A stretch of 64,000 bases of DNA from assembly GCA_009746045.1 (NCBI GenBank), contig RPFO01000667.1:2095380-2159379 (forward strand), written 5' to 3'. Each line of letters begins with the position of its first letter. The first letter of the stretch is position 1. Shown here in pieces: positions 1 through 12,400 of the stretch. The position numbers and the translations under genes are program-made. The DNA comes from Mesostigma viride. Taxonomy: Eukaryota > Streptophyta > Mesostigmatophyceae > Mesostigmatales > Mesostigmataceae. The notes beneath the pieces were generated by a model that did no database searches, had not been told where the DNA came from, and worked only from the letters and a program-made list of their open reading frames with translations.

Positions 1-1690
1 GTACTGCAATCAATTGCAAGGTATGTGTACCCATTCTCAAGTTTCACCTGACAATGGTGACTAGCGTTCACGCCCTTGCCGCCGCAAACCCTCTTTCTGC
101 TGTCCATCTTCGCATTCGTCCAGCCACCCACCTGCAGCAGCAAACGCAATCATGACACAATCAAATTTAGACACTGATGTTCTTGTACACGACTGAATCC
201 TAAATCAAGCCCTAAGCATCTAAAGGAAATGAGAGAGGAAATAAAAGAGGGCGGCAGCTAATGCCTGCATGGCGAAATAAGGAGGGGTGGAGGAATGGCA
301 ATGCAAGTGGCATCATTGTGCACAAGCAAGGGCGCAAGTCAAGCGATGGACAAGACGGGTGTGGGGCACGCGAGAAAGTAGCCAATTTGTCACAAAGAAC
401 AACACCATTATGAAACTAGACTGACATGTAACAAGAATGTCTCCCCATAACGAAGAGAAATCCAATACTGGCGCTACCGACCCATGGCAGGTGTGCACAC
501 TTGCTTCCCCCTCCAAGTGACTCATCATTACCACAGTCCCATGTGACATCACAGCAATGCAAACCAAATTGCCCCACACCCAATAGACATCTCTGATAAA
601 CTTCGCCAAGTGTCTGTAAACATGTAAACAGAACAAAAAACCAGCAAGTTTCCAACAGATGAAGGTGGGGTGTAAACCATGGTGCGGCATGGGCACACCC
701 ACTTTGGGAAAACTCATCGACTCAGCCTTGATGCATACCTGCTCACTTTACATGCTCTCAGTGCCCCCCTACATTCATAATGCAGAGTGAAAATACCCGC
801 GAACCATACTCCTTAGCAAGCGATGCGAGCATTATTGGTATGGTAAAATGCAAACTTGCCATCACACACAGAAAAAATGAACGATGTAGTTGAGATGGAC
901 TGTAGGTGCGAATGATGGGCAACCTATTATTGAAACAGGCAGAAGAGCATTGCCTTCAAAAAAACAAGTGATGGTCATCTCTTACAAAGGCTGGCCAATC
1001 AACCCCATGTAACATTTAGCAATGCATGTGTAAATGGCTGATGCAAAGTAAACCCAATTGCAGAAAAAGCCTACAAAGACAAGCACAGTTAACCGCCCGC
1101 AAGTCACCACAATACCATCACAGCTGGCAGCTCGGTAGACGTCGCTCGGGACACCGGCGGACCACGCTCTTCCTTAACACACCAGTGCGATCCCTCAAAG
1201 GCCCTTCGAATTCTCCCTGAAGTACGAATGCCACGCAAAACAATGTCGTTATGTTAGACGATGCTTTCCAAAAAATGCTACCGACATTAAGAATACAGGC
1301 GCAGACTCGCACTTGCTCGATCCGCCTGAAGAGGAGGCAGGGTCCTCACAAGCCGCGGCTTGCTCGCGGGGGAAGAGCGCTGAGGCGAGAAATCCAAGCA
1401 TATCGGAGAGGCCGCCGAATTCCCCGATCCTCTTTTCTTGCTTTGTTTCTTCGGTGTGGAGGGATCTGGCAACTCCGCCGAGGCCCTCCTCCAGCGTGTT
1501 GGCGTCGACATCGTGGAGTTGAGAGGGGAATGGGAATCTGTTAGAAGACGCAGAGAGCAGCGACCAAATTAACGAAACAAGCCAGAGCACCGTTGCATTA
1601 TACGTTCCGTGAAAAATGGATGCTTATGATCGCACGGTCATGATCGCACAGCAGCTGGCGACGCCCAACGCAGGCTATAAAACCCAACGC
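1..1690. other. No recognisable gene
   Basis: Short overlapping open frames occur on both strands, the longest 134 codons (minus, about 313-717), but none shows a known motif or a frame that clearly wins over its neighbours. I see no tRNA, no transposon termini and no long repeat. It is probably intergenic DNA or decayed repeat sequence. Confidence 0.5.
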
Positions 1691-1691
1691 A

Positions 1692-1911
1692 GGCTGTTTC
1701 CGGCCCCACCGTCAGGTCATCTAGTCGCTCTACACGTAAGCCAGCCATAATTTCAATGCACAGGGCTACACATTTCCATCACCATTCATCTTCATCATCC
1801 TGAACGACTCGAACACGCGGACAAGATAACGGCAGGCTCCAGCTACCATGGTCCGGATTCTCCCGATTTCTGGCCTGCGCTGGTTGTCTCCTTGATAAAA
1901 CTCCATCGCCA
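1692..1911 (+). repeat. Dispersed repeat R, copy 1
   Basis: About 220 bp running from GTTTCCGGCCCCACC to GTTGTCTCCTTGAT. The same sequence recurs at 51155-51412, as a short 3' piece at about 57286-57362, and on the opposite strand at 60708-60965. Copies 2 and 4 extend about 45 bp further at the 5' side, so this copy is truncated there. No reading frame is shared by all copies. It is most likely a SINE or short non-autonomous element; no clear Pol III A box is visible. Confidence 0.7.
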
Positions 1912-1970
1912 AGGTGCAGGAAACTAATGTTTTTGTGCTGTAACCCTCCGCCCAGCACCACAAAGTAACT

Positions 1971-2047
1971 TCTGGCGACCGCAATCCATCCTTTGGCGAC
2001 CGCAATCCATCCTTTGGCGACTCGGAAACCAATTCTTTGGCGAGGCC
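1971..2047. repeat. Short 21-bp tandem repeat
   Basis: About three and a half units of a 21-bp motif (TTTGGCGACCGCAATCCATCC), the first two complete units nearly identical and the third diverged. Confidence 0.8.
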
Positions 2048-2379
2048 GCAACTTCACTCGGCTTTCGGCAGGTTTTCCGCGTGCAATTCCATGACCGTCG
2101 CTAGCGTCGCATCACTCGCATGTGAGCCCACCAAGTGAGCCAACGCACGTGAGACTCGCACGTGTCTCTGGCCGCCGTCAACATCCGTTGCGCGCCAAAA
2201 GAGGCCACAAATTTCGCGCCTCAAATTGATTGGCGCGGCCAGGGTGGTGAATGGCCTGTGACGTGGATGTGATCTGGATGCGGGGAGGGAGGCCGAGCTG
2301 CGTGACGGTGGACCGCACCGCGGGGGCTCGCTCTTGACGCAAAAATCTGAAGGGTGTTTCCTCGGGAGTTAGGAATTCC
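2048..2379. other. No recognisable gene
   Basis: Flank between the tandem repeat and the probable 3' end of LINE-A. No convincing coding frame or repeat boundary is visible. Confidence 0.4.
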
Positions 2380-5300
2380 AGGTAAATAGGTGTACGTTTA
2401 TTCCAAATATAACCAGTAGTCAATCCCTGCTAAACCTAGGGTATCAAGATGTCAGTGGCTAAAACGGAGCCTTACTAGACCACGGAAGCCACTGGACTTC
2501 TAATGGGTCGGTTGTCATTGGGCATGTGGGTAAAGATTCTGTTTTTGCCCATGAGGTCATGAAAGATCTCAAGTGAGTGGGCTGGGCTTATCCTGGTCCG
2601 CGCCAGGGTCCCAGATCTTGTTTTGTTCATTTGCAACCATCCAGTAGCGTCGCACTATACCGGAGTTCCATAGGTAGATGAAGCGTGAGAGAACCCCAGC
2701 TTTGTCGAACGCTGTGCGCCTATTGAACACCACATCATTTCGCACCGTCTAGATTGTATATAACATGCATGTGCGGAGCCATATCCACGCTTGTTGTGCA
2801 AAGGTGAGCTCAAGGCCAGGGGTGCCAGTGATGCCAAAGATAATTGAGCGGGTAGACACCGGTATGATAGGCTCAGACGTCCAGGCTGCCCATAAACCAA
2901 TCAACCAGGTCCAAACTCCCTGGAGGTTACACCATAAAAATCGGTGTTCCACCGTTTCATTGGGGTTGGTACATAAACATGTAGCAGGGTGTTGAAATCG
3001 CCGGTGGAGGATCTCCCCGACCCCGATGGACCGGTGCATCAAGAGGTGTTGTACGTCAGTCGCGCGGCGGTCGATCAGCGGGTGGTCAGCGGCGAGAGTG
3101 ATGTTGCGGACCCAGGAGTGGCCAGGCCACTTAGTAGCGCCCCAACGTGTCCGTCCGGGGTGGAATTGATGGTTTTTATGCAAGAGCATTGTGTAGCCCC
3201 ACTCTGCCGTGTACTCGTAAAGGCCTTTTACAGTTCTGCTGTCACCCTGATTTAGCACCCAACCAAATTCCACTGGATCCAATGACAGCATGTCCAGGCG
3301 AGTTGATCCCACATGTAGCCAAATAATAGCAGCGTCGGGAAGGTTAGGTTTGGGTTGGTATACACATGATTGTTCAAGGGACCAAGGTATAATAACCCGA
3401 ATCCGGTGGCATAGCTGAGTGGGGAGGAACACAACTGCAGTTGTAAGTTGAGCCAGACAGCCGTTATGGCCGCTCAGCGGCGCCAGTAATTGAACGTGCA
3501 GGGTTCCATGGGGGAGTTCTGCGATCACCTTCCCCGAGCATGTTGCGGTCGTGCTGTATGGACAAAAGCAGCACCATTCACCAGCTTTATAGGGGGCACG
3601 GGGAGAAGTCATGAGTGTGTGCCAGCGGGGGGGTATGGCTTGTACTAGCGCGGCCCAGGCAGCATAGGTAGGCATGTTGGGGACCCAGGCAGCCAATTCG
3701 TTATATGTTAAGAGGCGGTAGCAGTCCCCGTGGAGAATAATATACAGGTGGAGAATAGTGGTTACAGGGTTGGGGGATGTTATGAAGCCTTCATAGGGGT
3801 TAGGGCCACTTAAGCATCCAAAGGGGCGATTAAGGGGGTTGAGGTATATATCATTAAAGAATAGGGGTTGGCGTGCAACTTCCTCACGTAGTGTGGGGAA
3901 TAGTAGGCGGTCGGGTTTAAGTGCCATAAAGCCTTGCCATACACGAGCCCAGTACCAAGGAAGACCTCTGGTGAGTTTGGGGGAGGGGAGGCGAGCAGTA
4001 AGCAGTGCGGCTCCAGTGTGCCAGGACATACCATTGGAGTGATGAGTAAGACGTGAGAGGGTTCCACGTGCCAGAAGACATCCAGGGTGTGTGTTGACAC
4101 CAATGTGGGCAAAAATAACTTGTTTGGCATACACAGACCATAAACGCCATTGCATATTGTGTAAGCCTAGTAGTCCTCCAAGAGGCCACGGCATAGAAGA
4201 CATTGACTCTCTCATCCATCCATGTACCTGGCGGCTGAGATCGCTCGATTTTTTCCAAACAAAGTTATGCCCCAGTCGTTGAATAAGCGACACGGTGTGT
4301 TCATCCGGTGGGTGGGCCTGACCGAAGTACAGCAGCTTGGAGAATAGCAGCTGGTTCGTAACGAGGACCTTGCCCCGGAGGCTGAGGCGGTGTACGCCAG
4401 CCCAGCGGTTGGCCACCTGTTGTACACCAGTAAGTTTGCCCCAGTTGTTGTGATTCGTCGTGTAAAAAGGTTTTGACTTCCAATAACCTCCCTTCGGCTG
4501 TCCGACCGATAGGGCAGTTATGCAAAAGGTGGTATCCTCCCGGCGGGACCCATGTCACCGCCAGGTTAGTAGGTTGGAGAGTCGGGTTGGTTGTTCTGCC
4601 AATATGCAAGCCCGTGGACTTTTGCACGTTGCAGCGTTGTTGAGAGGCGGTACAGTATGTAGATATGTTGTCAAGCACAGCATCAACATCACGCAGGGAG
4701 GTGCAAATGTTAGTAGTGTCATCAGCGTAAGCAGTTTGAAACAGACCACGAGTGTGGTGAGGGAGGGGGTAGCCTTGAATACGGCTGTCCTGTTGATGAA
4801 GAAAGAAAAGGCCAGCGTGAGCGAGCAGATTAAGAGAAGGGGAGAGAGACAGTCGCCTTGTGGGAGAGAGCGTGTGCTATGGCCTATTTGGGATTTATGT
4901 CCATTAATTAGTAGGTGCCGAGTGAGGGATTTGATCATGCCTAGACTGACCTTGATAAGTTTAGGTCCAAATCCAAGCCCGTGTAGTATAGCCTCGAGGT
5001 ATGTCCAACATATGCGGTCGAATGCCTTTTCAAAATCCCAAAATAAAATAAGACCTATAATATTGTTGCGCCAGGCGTCATCAACAATGTCCATGATCAT
5101 GGTGATGCTGTCGCTGATGTGTAGGTTGGACCTGAATCCAACTTGTTCTGGGCCGATCAGATCGATTATGTAGTACACTGTAGTAGAAGCGGCGTTGCAA
5201 GAGTTTGCTGGCTAGTAGTTTGTAAGGGACTGTGAGCATGCGAATGGGTCTATAATTTTTCCAACTGGTTTTATCCCCTTTTTGTGTAAGAGGATGAGAA

Positions 5301-5608
5301 TTGTTTCCGACCACTGGCCCACAACAGTTTCGGTGTTCCAGATTTCCAGGATGCACTGGTATAGATCCCTGCCTATGAGGGGCCAGAACGTTTTAAAAAA
5401 CTCTATAGGAAGGCCATCTGCACCAGGTGCGCTACCGGTTTTGAGATCTTGGAGTGCTAGAGATGTTTCTTCCATAGTGGGGCTGGCGTCTAGTAGAGCT
5501 TGTTGTGACGGAGAGAGGCGGTGGGAAATTGCTTCTAGGATTTTTTGTGTGGCTGTATTTGCAGAGGGGTCGGGTTCGGTCCGGAACAGGGTGGAGAAAA
5601 AAGCATGT
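2380..5608 (-). mobile_element. LINE-A, 3' half (reverse transcriptase to 3' UTR)
   Basis: This is the downstream half of an L1-like non-LTR retrotransposon on the minus strand. Its upstream half lies at 22936-25946, and the two are separated by the hAT-A insertion with 8-bp duplication CCAGATTG on both sides. A minus-strand AATAAA at about 2397-2402 suggests the 3' end lies near 2380; no poly-A tail is visible. Together the halves give about 6.2 kb, a normal length for an APE-type LINE. Exact 3' boundary is uncertain. Confidence 0.8.
2749..5608 (-). pseudogene. LINE-A ORF2, reverse transcriptase and zf-RVT region (frameshifted)
   Basis: C-terminal two thirds of a LINE ORF2 polyprotein, which copies the element RNA at a nicked target. 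Read on the minus strand, the early RT motif SAPGADGLPIEFFK is near 5430, then FDFEKAFDR, then PQGDCLSPLL. The catalytic YADD box is encoded at 4719-4730 but in another frame, so at least three frameshifts break the RT (near 5290, 5180-5100 and 4750). The last 555 codons (2749-4416) are open and hold the C-terminal Cys/His region typical of zf-RVT (CLC...VEHRFLWC). The family is L1-like by domain content. It cannot make active protein as it stands. Confidence 0.85.
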
Positions 5609-6443
5609 CCAGATTGCAGTGTATAATCATACGCCGTATTATACGCCGTATCGCGCGTATTATACGCGATACGCGAGCAGCGCGTACGAAAATGGGGTAC
5701 TTTCGTACGCGCCGCGTATTTTTAGGGTATTTCTTGCGTATCGAGAGGCAACCAAGACAAGGGTGGGTGGGTGGGGAGCAAAGAAAGAGGCCGACAAAAC
5801 CAGCCAGAGCGGCTTTTAGTCGCAAAACCTCCCTTATCCCTAGCTAACTGACGTCATTAAACCCTTATGTTCAGTGATGCTAGTAAGACGCTAACCGTAC
5901 AGACCGGGGGTAGAATATCCCCAATCTGCACGGCTAGTATTAAATAATGCGTAGGTTGTTCTTTTCAGGGGCACTGCACCTCACGCCCCGTTCCGCCCGG
6001 GTATAATCAACCCAAGCGCGGAACGCACATTTTATTTAATTCATTTTTCAACCATGCACTATACTGCATCTACTAATCACAAAAACTCTAGCCAAACAGC
6101 TACGAGAAATCACTACGACATATAAGCCGCTCATCCAGCGGCCTCTTGTTCCCGCATTCACGTATAGAAGAAACTCCGTTCAAAGAACCCCGATTCATGT
6201 CCCACGTAGCTCCCACAAAAACCAGCATCTTCATTAAAACAATAAGTGGAAGCATACATGTGACACTATTGACATGCCCGGAGGCACGCCGTTCAAGGCC
6301 CTTCATGAAGTACGTTGCCCAATCACCCCCGCCCTGGCTTTCCCTTGAAGCCGCACTCCACCTTGCTCGTTGTCACAAGTGACCGCCCTGCCGCAAAACG
6401 GGAGCCCCCCCACATCGGGAGGCGTGTGCCCGGCGGCTGTGGA

Positions 6444-7140
6444 AGTTAACGCCAAGCGCATTGGCGTGATCCTGATTCGGCATATCTCTGCGATTCCAGC
6501 GGCACCGGAACGAGTTCATTCCGACAAGTATCAAGAAAGTTATGGCGTTCCGACTTCCCGGTCGCGCGCGAGCGCGAGCCGGCTGTTCTTCTAAGTCGGA
6601 CGTGAATATTTGCCGACGACATATGGGGTCGACAGTAATTCCTGGGCTGACAGGAATTAGGTGCTGTACCTACGACGGTATTGGATTAATACGTCGTACG
6701 CAGGAAATAGGAACCTTAACCTGTGGTCTGTTGGTACCGCAGGCTTAGTCCTGGACTTCTAGGTGCAGATGCAATAATCACTGTGGTGACTGTACTCTGT
6801 GGTCACTGTGCCTGTATGGCAGACCTACTGTATAGGAGCTGGGCGCTGTACAGGTAGTGAATACTGTACCGGGGTGTTATTACTGAGCAGGCCTCCTAGG
6901 CTGCTCAGGACTAGCAAGCACAGTGCACAAGTATATAAACAATAGGCCAGTGCCAAATGGGCATCTCTTGCGAGCCCGCCTCACGTGTTGTGCCTTGACT
7001 TGGCAAGCTCGTGTACAAGCCTCAAGTGTGTGAGCGCTGTAAACATTATCCGATTTAACAAAGCTCCGTTTCCAACCATATTCACACATTGCTGCATTGC
7101 AACCATATCCTTCACATTGCGTGTGCGAAGAACGTTAACT
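6444..7140 (+). repeat. Copia-A 5' LTR
   Basis: 697 bp, starting AGTTAACGCCAAGCGC and ending GAACGTTAACT; near-identical to 19600-20296 and closely related to 62069-62768. It contains TATATAAA at 6932-6939 and several small inverted repeats. The sequence immediately after it, CAAATTACAACCAG, shows no TGG-type tRNA primer site. Confidence 0.95.
6932..6939 (+). promoter_or_regulatory. Probable TATA box of the Copia-A LTR
   Basis: TATATAAA about 200 bp before the LTR end, repeated at the same place in the 3' LTR (20089-20096). It would direct synthesis of the genomic RNA; the RNA start was not determined. Confidence 0.55.
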
Positions 7141-7233
7141 CAAATTACAACCAGTCTCAGCGGAACGGCCAGGAGGGTCGTTGCCGGTTGCGGTGTGCAG
7201 CTTTGACGACGAGAGGAGCTCGTCCGGTGGTGA

Positions 7234-8150
7234 ATGGTGCAGGAGGAACAACGGCAGCAGGATTTCCGGTTTCGGCAGTCTGCTGGGGGTTCGATTTCTC
7301 CTGAATTACGCCGTGTCGTTCGGGATCTATCTTTGTTGCTTGCAGATCGTCCGCCTGTAAATCGCAGCTTCGTGCAATTCGTCGACGACCAGGTCGAAGA
7401 TTGGGAGCGAATTCTGCGACACGTACAAACCATCGTCATTCCGGAGCACCGGAGCATCGACGACCTTGAGCAGGAGCTTCACGGGTTGGTCGGCATCCAG
7501 ACGGTGATTACTGCAGTAGCAGAGCGAGTGCGGACGGAGTTGGCAGCAAGGCGAGGCGAGGTTGCGGAGGCAGCTGGCGCAGGGCGACACGAGTTTGTGC
7601 CGACAGTAGCGGGCGCGGGAGTACCACGTGCTTTCGCAGGCGGCATCGGCGACGAGGGTGTTGCAGCGGGTCCAGTTAGGCGTGAACGACGCGGAGCGGA
7701 GCATCACAGGCGGCTTGCAGAGGTCGGGGCGACAGCGGAAGCCATCGCCGGAGGACGCGCGCACAAGAGTCGGCAGGTTTCCAGAGCGAGTAAGAGTTCC
7801 TTTTCAGGAACTGCCCCCGCCCCTTCGCGTTCGTGTGACGCGTTGGGAGGAGTTTGCACCTCTTGGGTACGATAGTGACCTTGAGGTAGGGCAGGGGGTG
7901 TCGCTGGGCTAGGCGACGAGACACTTGGCGACCACGAGGTGCCAACGTACAATCCGCGAGGGCCAACGACGGGTTGTCACCTGTCTACTTTACCAACGGT
8001 GACGATTCAGTCATCGCGGGCCGACAGCGGGTCGACGACGGCGCAGCAGGTAGCAGGGTACCAGAGCTGATTGTGGTGAGCGACAGCGACGACGACAGCG
8101 ACAAGGAGAACCAGGACGCGCCTGGGGCCAGCCGTGGTGGTCTTGCCTGA
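7234..8150 (+). pseudogene. Copia-A ORF0, extra ORF between LTR and gag (frameshifted)
   Basis: Homologue of the intact 307-residue ORF0 of Copia-C (62863-63786). The first roughly 175 codons from ATG 7234 match closely; then the frame shifts near 7750, and again after about 7912. The C-terminal sequence is still recognisable: hydrophobic ELIVV, an acidic SDSDDDSD run and KEN, ending at TGA 8148. I recognise no known family. It lies where copia elements normally have only a leader before gag. Function is unknown; the acidic tail suggests protein-protein contacts in the nucleus, which is inference. Confidence 0.7.
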
Positions 8151-8252
8151 GTGGTAACACTTGGCACTTTCCTTTCTTGTTCAGTAGCTTATATTGCTTT
8201 AATTGCTGCTTGGCCACTTGGCTGGCTGTAGCAGATCTGAACAGAGGCCATC

Positions 8253-9437
8253 ATGGAGGATGGAGCTATCAACCAACAAGCGGGCTTTATGGGCTTCGGC
8301 GGCGCGGCGCTGGGCTGGATGGACGAGATGGACGCGATGGACGCGGTGGACGCGATGGACGCGGGGACGGCCAGGCGCTGGGAGACCAGGCTGAGGTGCC
8401 AGATAATCAGAGCCAAGGATCGCAGGGCGGGCAGCACGCGCCAGCCGCAGATCAAGCGGCGCCTAAGCGACCAACCGTTGCTGAGGGGTACGCGGTGCTA
8501 GGCCAGTTTCAGTCCATCAAGGACAATTGGCAGCCCCGGGATGCTGAGAGGATGTTAGAGGACATGAACTTGTACACGGAGATATACAACGGTGACAAGC
8601 TTCGCATCCTGGCGTCTAGTGCCTACATACGGCAGTCGGCGAGGCGGCTGTTCAAGTTTGTTCGGGAGCGACACGCGGCGGGGGACACCTGGACGGCGTT
8701 TATGACGCGACTCAGGTGTTCCTGAGTGACAAGAGGACCATAGATGGGTCCCACCTGAAGCAAGAATACCTGGACTACAAGCCCATCAAGGGGCAACTAG
8801 TGGTCCACGCCTTTGAAGACTTCGTCAAGCTGAGGGAGGACGCCATGGCCAAGGGCTTCTTCGTCGCAGATCGGATGGCCATGGGCGACTTTCTCAAGTC
8901 GCTGCAACTGGATCCGGTCACCATGGATAATGTGACCATCCACATGCGACAGGTCCATGGCTGGGCAGCCATGACGGATCAGTTGTATGAGTGTTTCAGC
9001 GGCAAGTACGTGGGGGTAAGCGCCCTCGTCAGAATGATGAGGAGGCCACTGAACCCACGGTTAAGTCCATGAGGGGATCGGGCCACGGGGGCCCAGCGTC
9101 CTCGAGAGGGCCTGAGACCTCTTCAAGGGGTCGAGGAAGGTCCAGGAGGGGGCGTGACAGAAGGGCTGGACGGGGGACCCCGCCGAAGTCGGGACATCCA
9201 CAGTCCCAGTTTGACTTCAAGAGGGTGGGTGGTCCTCCCAAGGCTGGGCCCAGCAGTGGGACCTCACGGGACATCAGTCAGGTGGAATGTTATTTCTGCC
9301 AGGGGAAGGGTCACTTCAGGAATGAGTGTCCCTCGTACCTGAGGCAGGAAGGTCAGAGCAAGCCAGCTCAGGGTGGCAGCAAGGACAAGGCTGGTCCATC
9401 CCAGGACAAGGGCAAGGGCAAGGCTGCTGATCATTGA
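8253..9437 (+). pseudogene. Copia-A gag (frameshifted)
   Basis: Capsid/nucleocapsid gene of Copia-A. It begins at ATG 8253, passes a 9-bp minisatellite (GATGGACGC, about 8320-8375), and is recovered in three frames: to about 8725, then about 8716-9060, then about 8991-9437. The last part is Arg/Gly/Ser-rich and carries one CCHC zinc knuckle, CYFCQGKGHFRNEC, which binds RNA in gag proteins. By comparison with the start of Copia-C gag, the first frameshift is near 8290. The final frame is the same as that of pol and is separated from it only by TGA 9435-9437. Confidence 0.85.
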
Positions 9438-9470
9438 TATGAGCCTGCACACATCCCTGAACCCTGGAGG

Positions 9471-12400
9471 GTGCCCCCAGGGGTGTGTAATGAAGCTGCT
9501 AGTGACAGCAGTGAGGGGCAGCCCCATGCTCTAGTGAAAGAGCCTATTGGACACGATGGGGCAAGCTTGGTTACCACAGAGAGTATGCCAGCTGTAGCTG
9601 CAGTGGTTACTCGCCAACGTGCCCGCCATGGCGGTGCTGAGCCTGAGGTAGGACCTGGTGATGTGGACCCAGGTGGATCTCAGAAGCATTCTGACCGTGC
9701 AGGACTGGCACAGGATGGTCAGGATGAGGATAGGGCTGGAGACAGTCTGACAGGCACGACCCTGGTGCCTCCTGTACATAAGGGATCTGTACATACCTTG
9801 AGTGCTAATAATGACAATAAAAGGTTTTCTCTCTTGTATGACATTGCCTCAAGGTTGCATACCATGTTTGGCCATGCAGCTCAGTCTTTGCAAGTTGCTA
9901 GACGGCTGGGAGGAAGTGAGTTGTACTCCATCTGCCAACAGGTTGCTCAAGCTTGCAAGTGCAGGCTAGTTGCTAGAAAGCCCAAGCAGTCTCATGCCAG
10001 GACTCCTATTTTGCAGCCAGGCCATGTGCAGGTAGATATTCAGAGAATCAGGGGTTTGAAGCTGCTGGTGGCAGTGGACAGATATACCAAGTACAAGACC
10101 CTAGAGATCCTGCCTGACATGGAGAAGCCTACATTGATTGCTGCTCTGAAGTTGACAAGGAGCAGGTACCCTGGGTTGGAGTTGTTGCAGTGTGACATTC
10201 AGTTTGAGTGCTGTGAGAACCTGCCAGAGTTTCCAGAGTTGCTGATTACACCCAGGGAGAGCCACGGCCAGCAAGGGGTGGTGGAGAGAGCCATCCAAGA
10301 GATCAAGACTGTGCTGCTGGTGGAGAGGATTCCAAGGACGTCATCTGCCATTGTGACATCTGCATGGCTACGTTCTGTGGAGGACAGGCTGAACCTGAGG
10401 ACTCCCATGTTCTTTGGTGACATTGCCATCAATCCTCTTATGCTGCATACCAGGATGCTGCCAGCTGATGCTGAGCAGGCATGGAAGGAGAAGCTAGAGG
10501 CCAAGTTCCTCAAGCTGAGGCAGAAAGACAAGGGCTGGAGTGTCCTAGAACCTAACGTTGGACAACAGGTTGTTGTGTGGAAGGAACCAAGCTTTCCAGG
10601 GAAACGTGGCAGCTGGCATGATGGGGTGGTGACCCGAGTAGAAGCCGCTGGCCATAAGTGCTGGGTGGCCATTGATGGCTCCCAAGCAGTGCACCGTCTG
10701 TCCTGGTCAAAGATCCGTCCCCGGGGAGGTAATCAAGGAGACCTCTTCCAGGTGCCCGCTGGTGTACAAGGCGGGGGTGACGTGGAGCTTCCTGATCAGG
10801 GTGCTACAGCTGTATCGAGCCCTCAGGGTGACCCTGGCCCGGCCCCTGGGGTACCTTCACATACGGTGGTTGGGCAAGCAGGCGGACAGGCTGCACCTCC
10901 GGAACGGCCCGACACCAGGCCTAGGGGTGTGCGTCTATCAGATATTGTACAGGCTTTGCAAAGAGCCAAGAAGGAGCCTAAGGTGTCCAAGCTTGTCCAG
11001 TTGGATGAACCTGAGGTAGCTGCCATGGAGATAGATACCAATGCACAGGTTTCTGTCATGGGACCTCAGCATACAGGAGAACTGCTGGTCGGAGAACCAA
11101 GTTGCCCCTGGGTGTCTGATTTCAGTGGTAGGACGCATCTAAGGGTGTTGGGAGAGGTTACTGCCCCTGTCATGGGTGTGGATGTGACCTTCCTTGTCCT
11201 AGAGGACTATGATGGCCCTGTGATTTTGGGTCAGAATTTTCTGGGCAATCCTGGGATTTCTATCAGAGCTACAGCTCTGAGAAGAGATGGCTGGGGGATG
11301 ATTCCCCTAGAAAATTTCAGGACAACATTTCCAGTCAGGTGCAGGGCCAAGCCGGTCAAGGGTGTAAAATGGGATGAAGGGGAGGTGCCCCCAGCGGCCA
11401 GTTTGGTGATTCCAGCTGTGTTGCACCCCAGCAGTATTGGCATAACTCACAGGAGCCTTGCTGCACACTCTCCTTTGACATATGACCAGCTGGTCCAAGA
11501 GATGAGCTCGCCTACTTTGTTTGAGGCTTGGAAGCTCGCCTTCTCCAAGGCATTGGAGGAGTGGTTGCAGTTTGAGTGTGCTGCACCAACAGACAGACGT
11601 CCCCCAGCATCAAGGAAGCTTGCTTTGAGATTTGTGCTGAAGAGGAAGGTTGTGGATGAGGTATCAGTGCCCCATGTCAGGCCTGTCCTGAATGAGTATC
11701 ACGGCACGGGGAGTCTGCCAGGAGAGGAGCTATACACGCCAGGGATGCTACACGACACATGGAGAATTTTGCTATGTCTCTACGTGGGGTTGCTGAACAG
11801 GGGAGCAGCTATGTCATCAGTGCTGCTGGACTTCAAGAGGGCATTTTTAAAATCTGATCCAGAAGTGGCCAGGAGGGTGTGGAAGCAGGATGAGCCTTAC
11901 TGTGTTGAGGTGCCTGCCATCTGGAAGCTGGAGCTGCATCAACAATTCCTGGTTATTCTGAAGGGCCTGGAAGGACTCAGGTCGAGCCCAATCATCTGGA
12001 GACTCACGCTGCAGGAAGCTCTGATCAGTGAGTGTGGCTTGAGAGTGTCTTCAGTTGATCCCTGTTTGCTGCTGGCCCAATGGGAGGGTCTGCCAGTGTA
12101 TGCTAGTTTGCATGGAGATGATCTGCATTTGCTAGCCCCCACGACCTGGCTGAAGAAGTTTATTCCTGTCATCAGTGGCAAGTTTTCACTGGGCAAGGAG
12201 CTGTGGCAGGAGCCCAACAAGCCTGTAGTGTTCTGTGGAATGCAGGCTACCCTGTTCAGGAGGGACGGGGAGTGGAGTATCAGGCTTCAGGCTGGAGGAG
12301 ATTATAAACAGACCATTGTGAAGGCCTTGCCAGAGAAGATCACCCAGGCTGCAGGACCTGAGTTGAGAGGCATGTGGGCCTGGTTTGCCAGCATCTGTGG

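Noticed and set aside
1249-1590. Overlapping ORFs near 1.2-1.6 kb as a host gene
   Set aside because: Three frames on two strands are open over the same stretch and none has a recognisable motif.
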